Origin: an uncultured Streptomyces sp.
GTDB lineage: Bacteria > Actinomycetota > Actinomycetes > Streptomycetales > Streptomycetaceae
Assembly (NCBI RefSeq): GCF_947488945.1
Contig: NZ_CANLBS010000003.1
Location: 372,001 to 436,000 of the forward strand
Direction of reading: 5' to 3'
DNA: 64,000 nucleotides
The notes beneath the pieces were generated by a model. It saw only the letters and a list, made by a program, of their open reading frames with translations. It ran no database searches and was not told the origin of the DNA. Positions within the stretch are counted from its first letter, which is position 1. Every line of letters starts with the position of its first letter. Below, piece by piece: positions 44,509-53,627 of the stretch. The position numbers were made by a program, and so were the translations under genes.

Positions 44509-44745
44509 CTACCCGGCCCAGCCGACGAACGCGCCCCAGGCGTCCGGCCCGACCTGGAACGTGGGGCCCGCGGCGTCCTTGGAGTCGCGGACATGGACGG
44601 AGTGGGGGCAGGCCGCGACCTCGACGCAGTCGTCGCCACCCGGACTGCTGTAGGTGGACTTGTGCCAGTCCAGAGCGACTTCGACGCAGTCGTCACCTTC
44701 GGGTCCGCTATAGGTTGACCTGAACCGTTGCAGGGCCTTGCTCAT
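44509..44745 (-). CDS. DUF397 domain protein with a duplicated motif
   Basis: A 78-residue protein. It opens with FRSTYSGPEGDDCVEVALDW, then repeats HKSTYSSPGGDDCVEVAACP, and ends with VHVRDSKDAAGPTFQVGPDAWGAFV. DUF397 proteins accompany XRE-type regulators in Streptomyces developmental loci (whiJ-like). The N-terminal motif is doubled at protein and DNA level, giving a slightly long member. Its ATG overlaps the XRE gene stop by four bases, so the pair is co-translated. Confidence 0.9.
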   Translation of the reverse strand: MSKALQRFRSTYSGPEGDDCVEVALDWHKSTYSSPGGDDCVEVAACPHSVHVRDSKDAAGPTFQVGPDAWGAFVGWAG

Positions 44746-45575
44746 TCTGATGCTCCTACCAACTGCGCGATGAAGTCGAGCGATTCACGTGGGCCAAGAG
44801 CCTGGGCCCGGATCTTCGAGAAGCGCTGCATGTACGTACTCACTCTTGCAGGCTCCCTGATCAGCAGGCTCTCGTCGTGTGTCTCCATATAGCCCACGTA
44901 CTCGAAGTCAGGCGTCTCCATCACGCTGATGTCTCCGTACGTAGCGGGGTACTCGCCGTCCAAGCCAGCCTGAAGAGGCAGGACTTGGACGGTGATGTTG
45001 CGACGCCGACCGCACTCGGCCAGGTGACGAAGTTGTTCCGCCATGATCGCCTCGGAGCCGACCACGCGTCTAAGTGTCGCTTCGTCCAGAATGACGTCCA
45101 CGAGGGGCGTGGGCTCCCGGTTGAACAACGCCTTACGCGCCATGCGGGCCTGGACCAGCTCTTCCACCCTTTGCGCGGAGGCGGGAGGGAAGGCGCCGCT
45201 CATCAGGGCTCGCGCGTACGCCTCCGTCTGGAACAAGCCGTGGATAACCTTCGCCACGTACAACTGCAGCATCAGGGCCTTGCCCTCCAGAAGTGCGTAC
45301 TCCTTGTACCGCTCGGGATACGCCTCCAGCCGGATATAGGCCCTTGCCTCCTCGAACACCCCCATCTCGTCGCCCAGGACACGTTCGAGCCCCACCAGCA
45401 TGTCGTCGCTGGCGGGTTGGGCGCAGGTCTCCATGGCGCTGATGGCCGCCGCGGAGCCGATCTCCTTGCCGAGCTGTTCCTGACTGAGCCCTTTCCGCAG
45501 GCGCGCCCGTTTGGCCACCTTGGCCACCAGGCGGGCCATCGGGCTCGCCGTTTCCTTGTTTTCCGCTCGTGCCAT
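44742..45575 (-). CDS. XRE-family regulator with DUF5753-type domain (WhiJ-like)
   Basis: A 277-residue protein with an N-terminal HTH (VAKRARLRKGLSQEQLGKEIGSAAAISAMETCAQPASDDMLVGLE) and the long C-terminal DUF5753-type domain (YALLEGKALMLQLYVAKVIHGLFQTEAYARAL, RQ-like LDEATLRRVVGS, ITVQVLPLQAG). Such proteins pair with DUF397 partners in whiJ/bldB-type developmental switches. ATG at 45575 is preferred to the 45596 start because AAAGGGA lies just ahead. Adjacent CTCAACCGGT repeats may be its operator. Confidence 0.9.
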   Translation of the reverse strand: MARAENKETASPMARLVAKVAKRARLRKGLSQEQLGKEIGSAAAISAMETCAQPASDDMLVGLERVLGDEMGVFEEARAYIRLEAYPERYKEYALLEGKALMLQLYVAKVIHGLFQTEAYARALMSGAFPPASAQRVEELVQARMARKALFNREPTPLVDVILDEATLRRVVGSEAIMAEQLRHLAECGRRRNITVQVLPLQAGLDGEYPATYGDISVMETPDFEYVGYMETHDESLLIREPARVSTYMQRFSKIRAQALGPRESLDFIAQLVGASE

Positions 45576-45591
45576 GGAGATCCCTTTGCGA

Positions 45592-45611
45592 CTCAACCGG
45601 TCTCAACCGGT
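45592..45611. promoter_or_regulatory. Direct repeat in the WhiJ-like divergent promoter
   Basis: CTCAACCGGT is present twice back to back (45592-45601 and 45602-45611), just upstream of the XRE gene, with related TCAACTG and GTCAACCAG copies at 45632 and 45660. Possible binding site of the XRE protein. Confidence 0.55.
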
Positions 45612-45729
45612 CACTACTCGACCGTGCCGAATTCAACTGTTCTACGGGCGGGTTCGAGCAGGTCAACCAGTGCGCGACGCCCTCTGTCAGTTGTCGGAAA
45701 CGGTAGGCGACGGGCCTCACAATCGTCCC

Positions 45730-46164
45730 GTGAACGCATTCAATCGTGAGTTGGGCATTGACTGGATTCCGTTGGCCGGAATTCAACTCCGCAAAGCGGG
45801 TGTGCAATTCGACGCCGTCCGCATGGACGGTGACGAGGGGCGGCGGCTGGCCGATCTGATGGCGGCGCTCGTCGGGGGCGAACCGGGGCCGATCGTCCAG
45901 GAGGCGAACGGCAGGCGCGGCGTCTACTTCCTGGTTCCGGCCGGAAGCACCGCCGGGCGGGCGTGGCCTCCGGGGGTGACCCGGTTCAACTCGGGTTCCG
46001 GCTGCGTGAGCTTCGTGCCGGTCCCGTCGCTGTACGGGCGTACGTGGCCGCTCAGTTGGCGGTACCCGCCGACGCGGGCCGACAGATTCGTCCACCCGCT
46101 GCTGCTGCTGAACGCGGCCCGCACTCTGACCGAGGGGACCGGCACCGTGGGAGCGCAGCTCTGA
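45730..46164 (+). CDS. Unknown protein divergent from the WhiJ-like pair
   Basis: A 144-residue protein. Residues 25-110 (AVRMDGDEGRRLADLMAAL, GRRGVYFLVPAGSTAGRAWP, SGCVSFVPVPSLYGRTWPLSWRYPP) resemble the N-terminal region of short bifunctional primase/polymerase-like proteins that are frequent in Streptomyces, but catalytic residues cannot be assigned. GTG 45730 is the most sensible start. Its divergence from the XRE/DUF397 pair suggests a third member of the cassette. Confidence 0.6.
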   Translation: MNAFNRELGIDWIPLAGIQLRKAGVQFDAVRMDGDEGRRLADLMAALVGGEPGPIVQEANGRRGVYFLVPAGSTAGRAWPPGVTRFNSGSGCVSFVPVPSLYGRTWPLSWRYPPTRADRFVHPLLLLNAARTLTEGTGTVGAQL

Positions 46165-46289
46165 ACCGCCGCCGCGGACCCCGCGCCCGGCCCGCGCCGC
46201 AGAGCGTGCGGCGGTCCGGCGCAGTGCGGCGGGCATGGCGGCGGTGCGGATCTCCCGGCCGTATCCGCCCGGCCGGGCGACGGAGGGAC

Positions 46290-46853
46290 CTACCTCTCGC
46301 CGGGCGCCACGTTCCCCGCCGTGATGCGGGTGATGGCCTCGACGGTGAGGGCGCGGTCGTGGGGGTCGGTGTCGAGCGCGCGGTGCAGGGAGAGCCCCTC
46401 GATCAGGGCGTCCAGCTCGCGGGCGGTACGCGGGTCGAAATGCCGCTCCAGGGCGCGGCGGCTGCGGCCCATCCAGGTCCGGGTGAGTGTCCGGTAGGAG
46501 GGCTCGCGGGCGGCGAGGGTGTAGAGCTCCTGGGTGAGGACCAGTTCGCGCTGGTTGCCGCTGGAGAGGTGGTGGACCAGGTCCGCGACGGCCTCTCGGG
46601 CCTCGGCGGTGCCGGTGGCGGCGCCCAGCCGCTCCTCGAAGACGGCGACGATCGTGTCGGAGAACCGGGTGAACGCCTCGTGCAGCAGGGCGTTCATGCT
46701 CTCGAAGTGGTACGTCATCGAGCCCAGCGGGACACCCGCGCGCGCGGCCACCTTGCGGTGCGAGATGCCCGCGACCCCCTGGTCGGCGATCAGGTCCAGG
46801 GCGGCGTCGATGATGCGGTCCCGGCGGTCGGGGTCGGTGTGTCCGGTCGCCAC
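46290..46853 (-). CDS. TetR-family regulator
   Basis: A 187-residue repressor. The HTH is DRRDRIIDAALDLIADQGV...SHRKVAARAGVPLGSMTYHFESMNALLHEAF, with the TetR signature YHF. The C-terminal domain is helical with TWMGRSRRALERHFD. GTG at 46853 with GGAGGAG eight bases ahead is a strong start; the longer open frame is Pro/Arg-rich. The upstream membrane gene is 181 bases away on the same strand. Target unknown. Confidence 0.92.
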   Translation of the reverse strand: MATGHTDPDRRDRIIDAALDLIADQGVAGISHRKVAARAGVPLGSMTYHFESMNALLHEAFTRFSDTIVAVFEERLGAATGTAEAREAVADLVHHLSSGNQRELVLTQELYTLAAREPSYRTLTRTWMGRSRRALERHFDPRTARELDALIEGLSLHRALDTDPHDRALTVEAITRITAGNVAPGER

Positions 46854-47034
46854 GTGACGTACTCCTCCCCGGCCCGGCCGGCTCCTTCTCGGCCCGGCCG
46901 GCGTTCGACCGGGGCCCGTCGGATCATACGGGCGGCGCGGGACGGGGGCGCGGGGAGCGGCGGGCGGCGGGCGGCGGGCGGCGGGCGCGTTCGGGCCGCC
47001 CCCGTGCCCGCAGGCCCCGGCACGGCGGCGCGCG

Positions 47035-47676
47035 TCAGTCGACGAGGTCACTCAGGGACACGTACATGACGACGTCCTCACCGTCGTTCCGCACTCCGAC
47101 GCACAGCGGGCGCCGGTCCAGCAGTCGTCCGTTGGGTCGGCAGGTCTCGTGCGGGCGGTCGAGGCGGCGGAGGATTTCGCTGCGGCTCAGGCCCTCGGTG
47201 CTGCCGACGACGACCACGCGGGAGCAGATTGACGAGCCGCAGCTTTCGCCCTCCCGGACCACCGTCAGGCCGGCCGGCAGTGCGGGGACCGCCGAAGAGG
47301 GCGGGACGGAGGCCCCCGACCCCATGACCACGTACAGCAGGCACAGCACGGCGGTCAGGGCGAACTGCATGCCCAGGACGCCGATCGCGCCGTTGACGCG
47401 CGGCGCCCATTCCTCGGGGAAGGGGCCCACCCGCGCGCGTTCCAGCAGCGCGCCCCCGGCGACGACGAGCGGCGCGAGGACGGCGTGGACAAGGTGTGCG
47501 TCCGCCCGGTGGGTGACCACCCAGCCGTGCTGGACCGCCACCAGCAGCAGGGCCCCGGCGACCAACGGCACGGCCACCGCGATCCCGGTGCCCCGTACGC
47601 GGGTCAGCTTCCACCAGGCGATCGGCGGCACGGCCGCGTAGGCCACGCCGACCAGCGTCCACAGGACGGTCTGCAT
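47035..47676 (-). CDS. Membrane protein of unknown function
   Basis: A 213-residue protein with four membrane helices in residues 1-130 (VLWTLVGVAYAAVPPIAWW; VAVPLVAGALLLVAVQHGW; LVHAVLAPLVVAGGALL; GVLGMQFALTAVLCLLYVVMG). A C-terminal soluble part has CGSSICS and CRPNGRLLDRRPLC, with possible disulphides if it is outside the cell. No family recognised. Confidence 0.7.
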   Translation of the reverse strand: MQTVLWTLVGVAYAAVPPIAWWKLTRVRGTGIAVAVPLVAGALLLVAVQHGWVVTHRADAHLVHAVLAPLVVAGGALLERARVGPFPEEWAPRVNGAIGVLGMQFALTAVLCLLYVVMGSGASVPPSSAVPALPAGLTVVREGESCGSSICSRVVVVGSTEGLSRSEILRRLDRPHETCRPNGRLLDRRPLCVGVRNDGEDVVMYVSLSDLVD

Positions 47677-47991
47677 ACCGCCGGCCCCTCTCCCGGCAGA
47701 CCCCGGCCCGCTCGGTATGCCCGGCGGGCGCGGTGGTGGTGGCGGTGCCGGTGGTCCGGCCACGGCCGCAGGGGAGGGGACGCCGGTGCGCGGGGTGCGG
47801 TTCCGGCGGCGGAGACATGCGGTGCGTCCCGAGCGAGGCGCCGGCCCCTCGGTCGCCTCCGGCCATGTACGCGCGGGGGCCGCGAAGGTACGATCGTACA
47901 TTCCGGGGGGTGCGAGGCACGGGGGTGCGCGCCCGCCCGGCCACGCACGTCCCGTCCGACCGTCCGCTCCCGCTGTTGAGGCACCGCTGTC
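47677..47991 (+). other. 315-bp spacer with a 12-bp palindrome
   Basis: No gene seen. GTACGATCGTAC at 47888-47899 is a perfect palindrome about 95 bases before the MFS gene and could be an operator; it also resembles a -10 region (TACGAT). Confidence 0.4.
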
Positions 47992-49374
47992 ATGGAACCT
48001 GCCGTCACGCCCGGCCCTTCGTCCCGTCCCCCGCTGGATCCGGGATCGTCCCGTCGCCCTGTGGATCCGGGACTCCGGCGCAGGCGGGCGGCTCTCTTCC
48101 TCTTCATGGTGGCCACGGGCGTCAGCCTCTCCTCGTGGGTCGCGCGGACCCCGGCCGTCCGGGACGCGCTGGACGTGACCACCGGAGCCATGGGGCTCGT
48201 GCTCTTCGGGCTCTCCATCGGCTCGATGGCGGGGGTGCTGGTCTCCGGGGCTCTGGTGCGCCGCCACGGAGCCCGGCCGGTGATCGCGGTGGGGGCGGCC
48301 CTGCTCGTCGTGGGGCTCGGCGCGGTCGCCGCCTCCGCCGCCGGCGGGCTGACCGCCGGGGTCTTCGGCGGACTCGCCCTGTTCGGGGTCGGCATGGGGC
48401 TGGCCGAGGTCGCCTTCAACATCGAGGGCGCGGCGGTCGAACGGGCCCTCGGACGTCCGGTGCTGCCCGTCCTGCACGGCTGCTACAGCCTCGGCACGGT
48501 GGTGGGGGCGCTGCTCGGCATGGCGCTGACGGCGGTCGACTTCCCGGTCGGCTGGCACCTGGCGGGCGCCGCCGCGTGCACGGCGGCGGCGGCGACCTGG
48601 TCGGTACGGGCGACTCTTCCCGGCACCGGAAAGGCGCAGCCGGGGGACGAGGCGGCCGGGGGCGAGGGCTGGCGGGCCCAAGTGCGGGTCTGGCGCGACG
48701 GACGGCTGGTGCTGATCGGCGCGATCGTGCTGGCCATGGCGTTCGCGGAGGGCTCCGCGGGTGACTGGCTGCCCCTGCTGATGGTCGACGGGCACGGCAC
48801 CACCGCCACCGAGGGCTCGCTGACCTTCCTGCTGTTCGCGATCGCCATGACGGTGGGACGGTTCACCGGCAGCCCGCTGCTGGAACGATTCGGCCGGGCC
48901 GTCGTGGTGCGGGCCAGCGCCCTGGTCGCCGCGGCCGGTGTGGCGCTGGTGGTCTTCTCCTCCAGCGCGGTCGTCGCGGGAGCGGCCGTGGTGCTGTGGG
49001 GCCTCGGCGCGTCCCTGGGATTCCCGGTCACCATCTCGGCCGCCGGTGAGGGCGCGCGGCCGGCGGACGTCGACGGCACCGCCGCGGCGGGGGAGCCGGC
49101 GCCCGCCGCCCCGGACGCGGCGGCGCGGGTCAGCGCGGTGGCCACCGCGGGCTACGTCGCCTTCCTCGTCGGACCGCCGCTGCTGGGCTTCCTCGGCGAC
49201 CACGTGGGGCTGCGCGGGGCGATGATCGTCGTCCTCGTGTTCGTGCTGGTCGCCTCGCTGCTCACGCGCGCGCTCGAAGCGCCGAAGCGCACGGTGGCGT
49301 CGGCCGGCGACCGGACCCCGGACCCTGCCGTCGAGCCCGAAGGGCGCGCGAAGGCGGTGCGCGGAGAGGGATGA
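47992..49374 (+). CDS. MFS transporter (YbjJ/fucose-permease-like)
   Basis: A 460-residue permease with about 12 membrane helices. Features: RRAALFLFMVATGVSLSSWVARTPAVRDAL in TM1, GALVRRHGARPVIAVGA (motif A-like), GMGLAEVAFNIEGAAVERALGRPVLPVLHGCYSLG, which is characteristic of the YbjJ-like group, and GSAGDWLPLLMVDGHG. The substrate is unknown. A Gly/Ala-rich loop (about 355-375) precedes TM11. The start is the ATG at 47992. Confidence 0.88.
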   Translation: MEPAVTPGPSSRPPLDPGSSRRPVDPGLRRRRAALFLFMVATGVSLSSWVARTPAVRDALDVTTGAMGLVLFGLSIGSMAGVLVSGALVRRHGARPVIAVGAALLVVGLGAVAASAAGGLTAGVFGGLALFGVGMGLAEVAFNIEGAAVERALGRPVLPVLHGCYSLGTVVGALLGMALTAVDFPVGWHLAGAAACTAAAATWSVRATLPGTGKAQPGDEAAGGEGWRAQVRVWRDGRLVLIGAIVLAMAFAEGSAGDWLPLLMVDGHGTTATEGSLTFLLFAIAMTVGRFTGSPLLERFGRAVVVRASALVAAAGVALVVFSSSAVVAGAAVVLWGLGASLGFPVTISAAGEGARPADVDGTAAAGEPAPAAPDAAARVSAVATAGYVAFLVGPPLLGFLGDHVGLRGAMIVVLVFVLVASLLTRALEAPKRTVASAGDRTPDPAVEPEGRAKAVRGEG

Positions 49375-49514
49375 GCCTCGCGGGGGAGAGCCGGCCGGTG
49401 GGCGAGGGGTCGACCGTCATCTCGCCCGTAGGCCGGGGCAGTTCATGATTCCGTGAACATGGTCACTACACTTTGGTAGCCCTGAAAAGATCATGTGAAG
49501 TAGCGAGGTTCTTC

Positions 49515-50609
49515 TTGAAGCTGTCCAGAATCAGCGCGTTGGTGGTCGCCACGGTCATCGCCCCGGCCGTCCTGCTCGCCTCGCCCGCCCACGCGGCCGA
49601 CGCGGCGGCCCCCGCCGACGCGTCCGTGGCCGCCGCCGGCCCGTCCTCGGCGGAGGAGGACCAGGCCGAGAAGGATCGCCTCGCGATCCTCGCCCTCGTG
49701 GCCGCGGCGGAGCCGGGCTCCGTGGTGGCGGAGGAGGGCGCCGAGGCCATCGAGGAAGGCCCGTCCGCCATGCGGGAGTTCCTGGAGCAGGGCCAGTACG
49801 AGGCGCGCGACACCGACAACAAGATCAAGATCTCGCGCCTCATCAACGTCGGCGGCCCCGGCGTGAAGAGGGACGGCAAGGCGGCTCTCAAGGGCACGCC
49901 GGAGGACCGGGTCGCGTTCCTGGAGACCGGCCAGTACGTGGCACGCGACGAGGACAACAGGGTGCTCGTGGCCCGTACCCTCAACGGCGCCGGCCCCGAG
50001 GTCACGGCGGCGGCGTCGGCCGCGCTGGACGGCACCCCGGAGGACCGCGTCGAGTACCTGGAACGCGGCCAGTTCGTGGCCCGCGACCAGGACAACCGCG
50101 TGCTCATCGCCCAGATCATCGACAAGGGCGGCCCGCACGTCGTGGCGGCCGGCCGGGCGGCGCTGAACGGTACGCCGGAGGACCGGACCTCGTTCCTGGA
50201 GACGGGCCAGCACGCCGCCCGCGCGCAGGACGAGAAGGACGCCGAGGAGGCGGCCGGAAACGGCGGCGGCGACGGCGGGACCACGGGCGGCGACTCCGGC
50301 GCGGGCTCCGGCGACACCGCCACGGGCGGCAGTGGCACAGGAGGTTCGGACGACGGTCACACCGGCACCGGCACCGACGGCGACCAGGTGTCCGCCGACG
50401 AGCGGCCCGCGTCGACCGGAAACACCGGGTCCACGGGCACGACCGGCACCGGCGGCAACGACGTGACCGCCGACGGCAGCGGCTCCCTGGCCTCGACCGG
50501 TACGAGCGGCGGCCTCGGCTTCGCCCTCGGCGGCTCGGCCCTGGCACTCGCCGCCGGCGCGGGCGTGCTGTACGCCGTCCGTCGCCGCAGCACGTACGGG
50601 CGGGCCTGA
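49515..50609 (+). CDS. Secreted ALF-repeat protein with LAXTG sortase anchor
   Basis: A 364-residue surface protein. A signal peptide (about 1-30, AHAA cleavage region) is followed by a helical region with four ALF-type repeats. In these, FLExGQYxARDxDNR recurs near 90, 135, 180 and 225, with PEDR between. A Gly/Thr/Ser/Asp-rich linker spans about 240-320. The LASTG sortase motif is at 325-329, then a membrane helix and RRR tail. LAXTG is the class E sortase motif used in Streptomyces (chaplins). TTG start with GAGG six bases upstream. Function on the wall is unknown. Confidence 0.85.
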   Translation: MKLSRISALVVATVIAPAVLLASPAHAADAAAPADASVAAAGPSSAEEDQAEKDRLAILALVAAAEPGSVVAEEGAEAIEEGPSAMREFLEQGQYEARDTDNKIKISRLINVGGPGVKRDGKAALKGTPEDRVAFLETGQYVARDEDNRVLVARTLNGAGPEVTAAASAALDGTPEDRVEYLERGQFVARDQDNRVLIAQIIDKGGPHVVAAGRAALNGTPEDRTSFLETGQHAARAQDEKDAEEAAGNGGGDGGTTGGDSGAGSGDTATGGSGTGGSDDGHTGTGTDGDQVSADERPASTGNTGSTGTTGTGGNDVTADGSGSLASTGTSGGLGFALGGSALALAAGAGVLYAVRRRSTYGRA

Positions 50610-50616
50610 CACCACC

Positions 50617-50658
50617 ACGGCGGCCCGCCCCGGACAGATGGCCGGGGCGGGCCGTCGT
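50617..50658 (+). terminator. Terminator after the ALF-repeat gene
   Basis: A 17-bp stem (50617-50633 with 50642-50658, one wobble) and an eight-base loop starting eight bases after the stop. Confidence 0.85.
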
Positions 50659-50712
50659 GCGTGTGGCTGAGGGGCAGGGGACGTCCGGGAAGGACGGAAA
50701 GGCGGTCGGCGG

Positions 50713-51147
50713 ATGGCGAGTGAGCCGTCGCGTGCGTCGCTTGCGGCACTGATCGAACAAAGCCGGAGCAACGACTACCGGGACCGAGCCGCAGCGGGGC
50801 GCGGTCTGGCGGACCTCGCCGGGGTGCCCGAAGCGGTGGCGACCTTGAGGGAACTCGTACGCGACCCGTGCGACACCCACGTCATCCGGGTGACGGCGGG
50901 AGCCTTGCTACGGCGGAGGGACGCGGAGGCTGTGACGATCGTCGCGTCCGCACTGACGGGAGCGGATCCGGGGCATACCGACTGGATCGCTGCCGCTGTC
51001 CACGACGTTCTGGGCGCTCCCGGCTCTCTCACCCACCGGCGGGCTAGCACGGCCCTGGCGCGGGCGGTCGCCGCGGAAACGGACGAGTGCGTGGTGATGG
51101 GGGCGCGGCAACTCCTTGACATCCTGTCCGAGCTCGATCCGCCCTGA
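50713..51147 (+). CDS. HEAT-repeat-like protein
   Basis: A 144-residue all-helical protein with a HEAT-type pattern (DYRDRAAAGRGLADLAGVPEAVATLRELVRD; HVIRVTAGALLRRRDAEAVTIVASAL). Probably a protein-protein interaction module. No enzymatic motifs, no membrane segment. Monocistronic between a terminator and a convergent membrane gene. Confidence 0.7.
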   Translation: MASEPSRASLAALIEQSRSNDYRDRAAAGRGLADLAGVPEAVATLRELVRDPCDTHVIRVTAGALLRRRDAEAVTIVASALTGADPGHTDWIAAAVHDVLGAPGSLTHRRASTALARAVAAETDECVVMGARQLLDILSELDPP

Positions 51148-51395
51148 GCCCTCCGGCCGGACGCCGGGCGCGGTGCATCACGGGGCCCGGCGTCCCTGAC
51201 GTGTCGTCAACCTCGTCGAAACCGGCTGCTCGTGCCCGCAGGAACTCTCCATCGGACGACCGCATCGGCGTCCACCGGCGCCCGGTACACCGCCCGGCGT
51301 GAGGCGCTCATCCGCCGGGAGACGCGCGTGGAGTTCAGACGCGCGTGGAGTTCAGGGGAACGAACCTGGCCGCCGGGCGCCCGGATCGGCGGCGG

Positions 51396-51764
51396 TCACA
51401 AGAGCGGTGACCGCATGAAAGCCGCGAAGACCGATCCGGCGAGGACGAACCACGCCAGGACCGTGCTCACCAGCAGGCCGCGCACGACGGGGAGCGCTGC
51501 GGGGCGGTCCCGGAGCGAGGCGACGACGAAGCCGCAGGCCGCTCCGGCGGACGGCAGGCCGAAGATCACCAGGGCGGCCCGCTGGAACGCGAGCTTCGTC
51601 TCGTGGTTGCCCCGCCAGTCGGTGTCGCTCTTGTTCCGGACGGCCTCCTCGGCGGAGTGCCAGAATCCGAGGAACAGCGGGACGAGCAGCACGGCGGTCA
51701 CCACGAGCAGGGTGATGAGCGTGCGCCGGGCCTGCCGAGTGGTGTCCTGCGGTGAGTCCGTCAT
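51396..51764 (-). CDS. Small membrane protein, unknown
   Basis: A 122-residue protein with three membrane helices (TLITLLVVTAVLLVPLFLGFW; LVIFGLPSAGAACGFVVASL; GLLVSTVLAWFVLAGSVFAAF). No family recognised. The ATG at 51764 begins MTDSPQDTTRQARR. No good ribosome site is visible, and the frame is open thirteen residues further upstream. Confidence 0.6.
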   Translation of the reverse strand: MTDSPQDTTRQARRTLITLLVVTAVLLVPLFLGFWHSAEEAVRNKSDTDWRGNHETKLAFQRAALVIFGLPSAGAACGFVVASLRDRPAALPVVRGLLVSTVLAWFVLAGSVFAAFMRSPLL

Positions 51765-52114
51765 GGGGGGAGAGCCTGCCGTGCCGCGGGTGCGTGCCGC
51801 CACCCGTACGCGTACTCAGGCGGCCGGACCGAGTGGTCGGCCGGGCACGACCACCGGCGGTCGGGTCCTATCCGTGCCCGGCCCGCACCCCGCGCACGGC
51901 TTTGCCCCGCCCGGTCCGCCGTCCGCGCCCGCGCACGCCACCGGCCGCACCCCCACCGGCTCCGCCGCCGGCACCCCGCGCACGTCATTTTCCGCACCCC
52001 GGCGTGGGCGCCCCCTGATGTGCGCCGGAGCTCGACACAGTGCCGACCCGCGCACCGCTGTGCGTACAACGTGGTCATGGAGCGGGGTGCCCCGTAGCGC
52101 CTACGCTCGCGGGC

Positions 52115-53497
52115 ATGACCGCTGAAGCCCTTCGTGGCCCCCACGTCCCGTTCATCGATCCCGCGGCAGGCCGGGCCGTCAAGGCGGCGGACCGCAGACA
52201 CGTCTTCCACTCGTGGGCCGCGCAGGGCATGCTCGACCCGCTCGCCGTGGCCGGTGCGGAAGGCTCGTACTTCTGGGACTACGAGGGCAACCGCTACCTC
52301 GACTTCACCAGCGGCCTCGTCTTCACCAACATCGGCTACCAGCACCCCGTGGTGGTGGCCGCGATCCAGGAACAGGCGGGCAGACTCGCCACGTTCGCGC
52401 CCGCGTTCGCCGTCGAGCCGCGCTCCGAGGCGGCCCGGCTGATCGCCGCGCACACGCCGGGCGATCTGGACAAGATCTTCTTCACCAACGGCGGCGCCGA
52501 GGCCGTCGAGAACGCCGTGCGGATGGCCCGGGTGCACACCGGGCGGCACAAGGTGCTCTCCGCCTACCGCTCGTACCACGGCGGCACCAGCACCGCGATC
52601 AACCTCACCGGCGACCCGCGCCGTTGGGCCTCCGACAACGGTTCGGCCGGTGTCGTGCACTTCTGGGCCCCCTTCCTCTACCGCTCGCCGTTCTACTCCC
52701 GGAGCGAGGAGGAGGAGTGCGCCCGCGCACTCCGGCACTTGGAGGACACCATCGCCTTCGAGGGCCCGCGCACGATCGCCGCGATCGTGCTGGAGACGAT
52801 CCCGGGCACCGCCGGCATCATGCCGCCGCCGCCCGGCTACCTCGCCGGCGTCCGTGAGATCTGCGACCGGAACGGCATCGTCTTCGTACTGGACGAGGTG
52901 ATGGCCGGTTTCGGCCGGACCGGCGCCTGGTTCGCCGCCGACCACTACGGCGTCGTGCCCGACCTGCTGACCTTCGCCAAGGGCGTCAACTCCGGCTACG
53001 TGCCGCTCGGCGGCGTCGCCATCAGCCCCGAGATCGCCGAGACTTTCGAGACCCTGCCCTACCCCGGCGGACTGACCTACTCCGGCCACCCGCTGGCCTG
53101 CGCCGCCGCCGTCGCCACGATCCGGGTGATGGAAGAGGAGAAGGTCGTCGAGCGGGCCGCGCACATCGGCGAGACGGTCATCGGTCCCGGCCTGCGCGAC
53201 CTGGCCGAGCGCCACCCCTCGATCGGGGAGGTGCGGGGCCTCGGCGCCTTCTGGGCACTGGAGCTGGTGAAGGACCCGGAGACGCGCGAACCCCTCGTCC
53301 CGTACAACGCCTCGCCCTCCTCCAACGCCGCGATGGCGGCGTTCGGCGCGGCGGCGAAGAAGCACGGGCTCTGGCCGTTCATCAACATGAACCGCACCCA
53401 CGTCGTCCCGGCCTGCACGATCAGCGAGGACGAGGCCCGCGAAGGACTGCTCGCGCTGGACGCCGCCCTGGAGGTCGCGGACGGCTACATGTACTGA
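52115..53497 (+). CDS. Class III PLP-dependent aminotransferase
   Basis: A 460-residue omega-aminotransferase. Motifs: YFWDYEGNRYLDFTSGLVFTNIGY, FFTNGGAEAVENAVRMAR, YRSYHGGTSTAINLTGDPRRW, the PLP Asp in FVLDEVMAGFGRTG, the PLP Lys in TFAKGVNSGYVPLGG, and TYSGHPLACAAA. This branch is close to taurine/beta-alanine-pyruvate type enzymes; the amine donor is not determined. TACGCT seven bases before the ATG suggests leaderless transcription. Followed by a terminator and a GntR gene that may regulate it. Confidence 0.9.
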   Translation: MTAEALRGPHVPFIDPAAGRAVKAADRRHVFHSWAAQGMLDPLAVAGAEGSYFWDYEGNRYLDFTSGLVFTNIGYQHPVVVAAIQEQAGRLATFAPAFAVEPRSEAARLIAAHTPGDLDKIFFTNGGAEAVENAVRMARVHTGRHKVLSAYRSYHGGTSTAINLTGDPRRWASDNGSAGVVHFWAPFLYRSPFYSRSEEEECARALRHLEDTIAFEGPRTIAAIVLETIPGTAGIMPPPPGYLAGVREICDRNGIVFVLDEVMAGFGRTGAWFAADHYGVVPDLLTFAKGVNSGYVPLGGVAISPEIAETFETLPYPGGLTYSGHPLACAAAVATIRVMEEEKVVERAAHIGETVIGPGLRDLAERHPSIGEVRGLGAFWALELVKDPETREPLVPYNASPSSNAAMAAFGAAAKKHGLWPFINMNRTHVVPACTISEDEAREGLLALDAALEVADGYMY

Positions 53498-53505
53498 GCG
53501 GCCCC

Positions 53506-53543
53506 GGCACGGTGGTGCGGGAGCCGCTCCGCTCCACCGTGCC
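53506..53543 (+). terminator. Terminator after the class III aminotransferase
   Basis: GGCACGGTGG pairs with CCACCGTGCC (53506-53515, 53534-53543), with further GCGGGAGC/GCTCCGC inner pairing. Two smaller palindromes (53543-53560 and CCCGGATCCGGG at 53561-53572) follow and may be GntR sites. Confidence 0.7.
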
Positions 53544-53627
53544 ACCGGCATGTGCCGGTGCCCGGATCCGGGCACGGCGTCCCTGGCTTAAGGTGACCGG
53601 AGCCGAAGACAGGGAAGAGGAAGCCGC

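Noticed and set aside
47888..47899. GTACGATCGTAC as a firm operator for the MFS gene
   Set aside because: A single 12-bp palindrome without a linked regulator; kept only as a note in the spacer entry.
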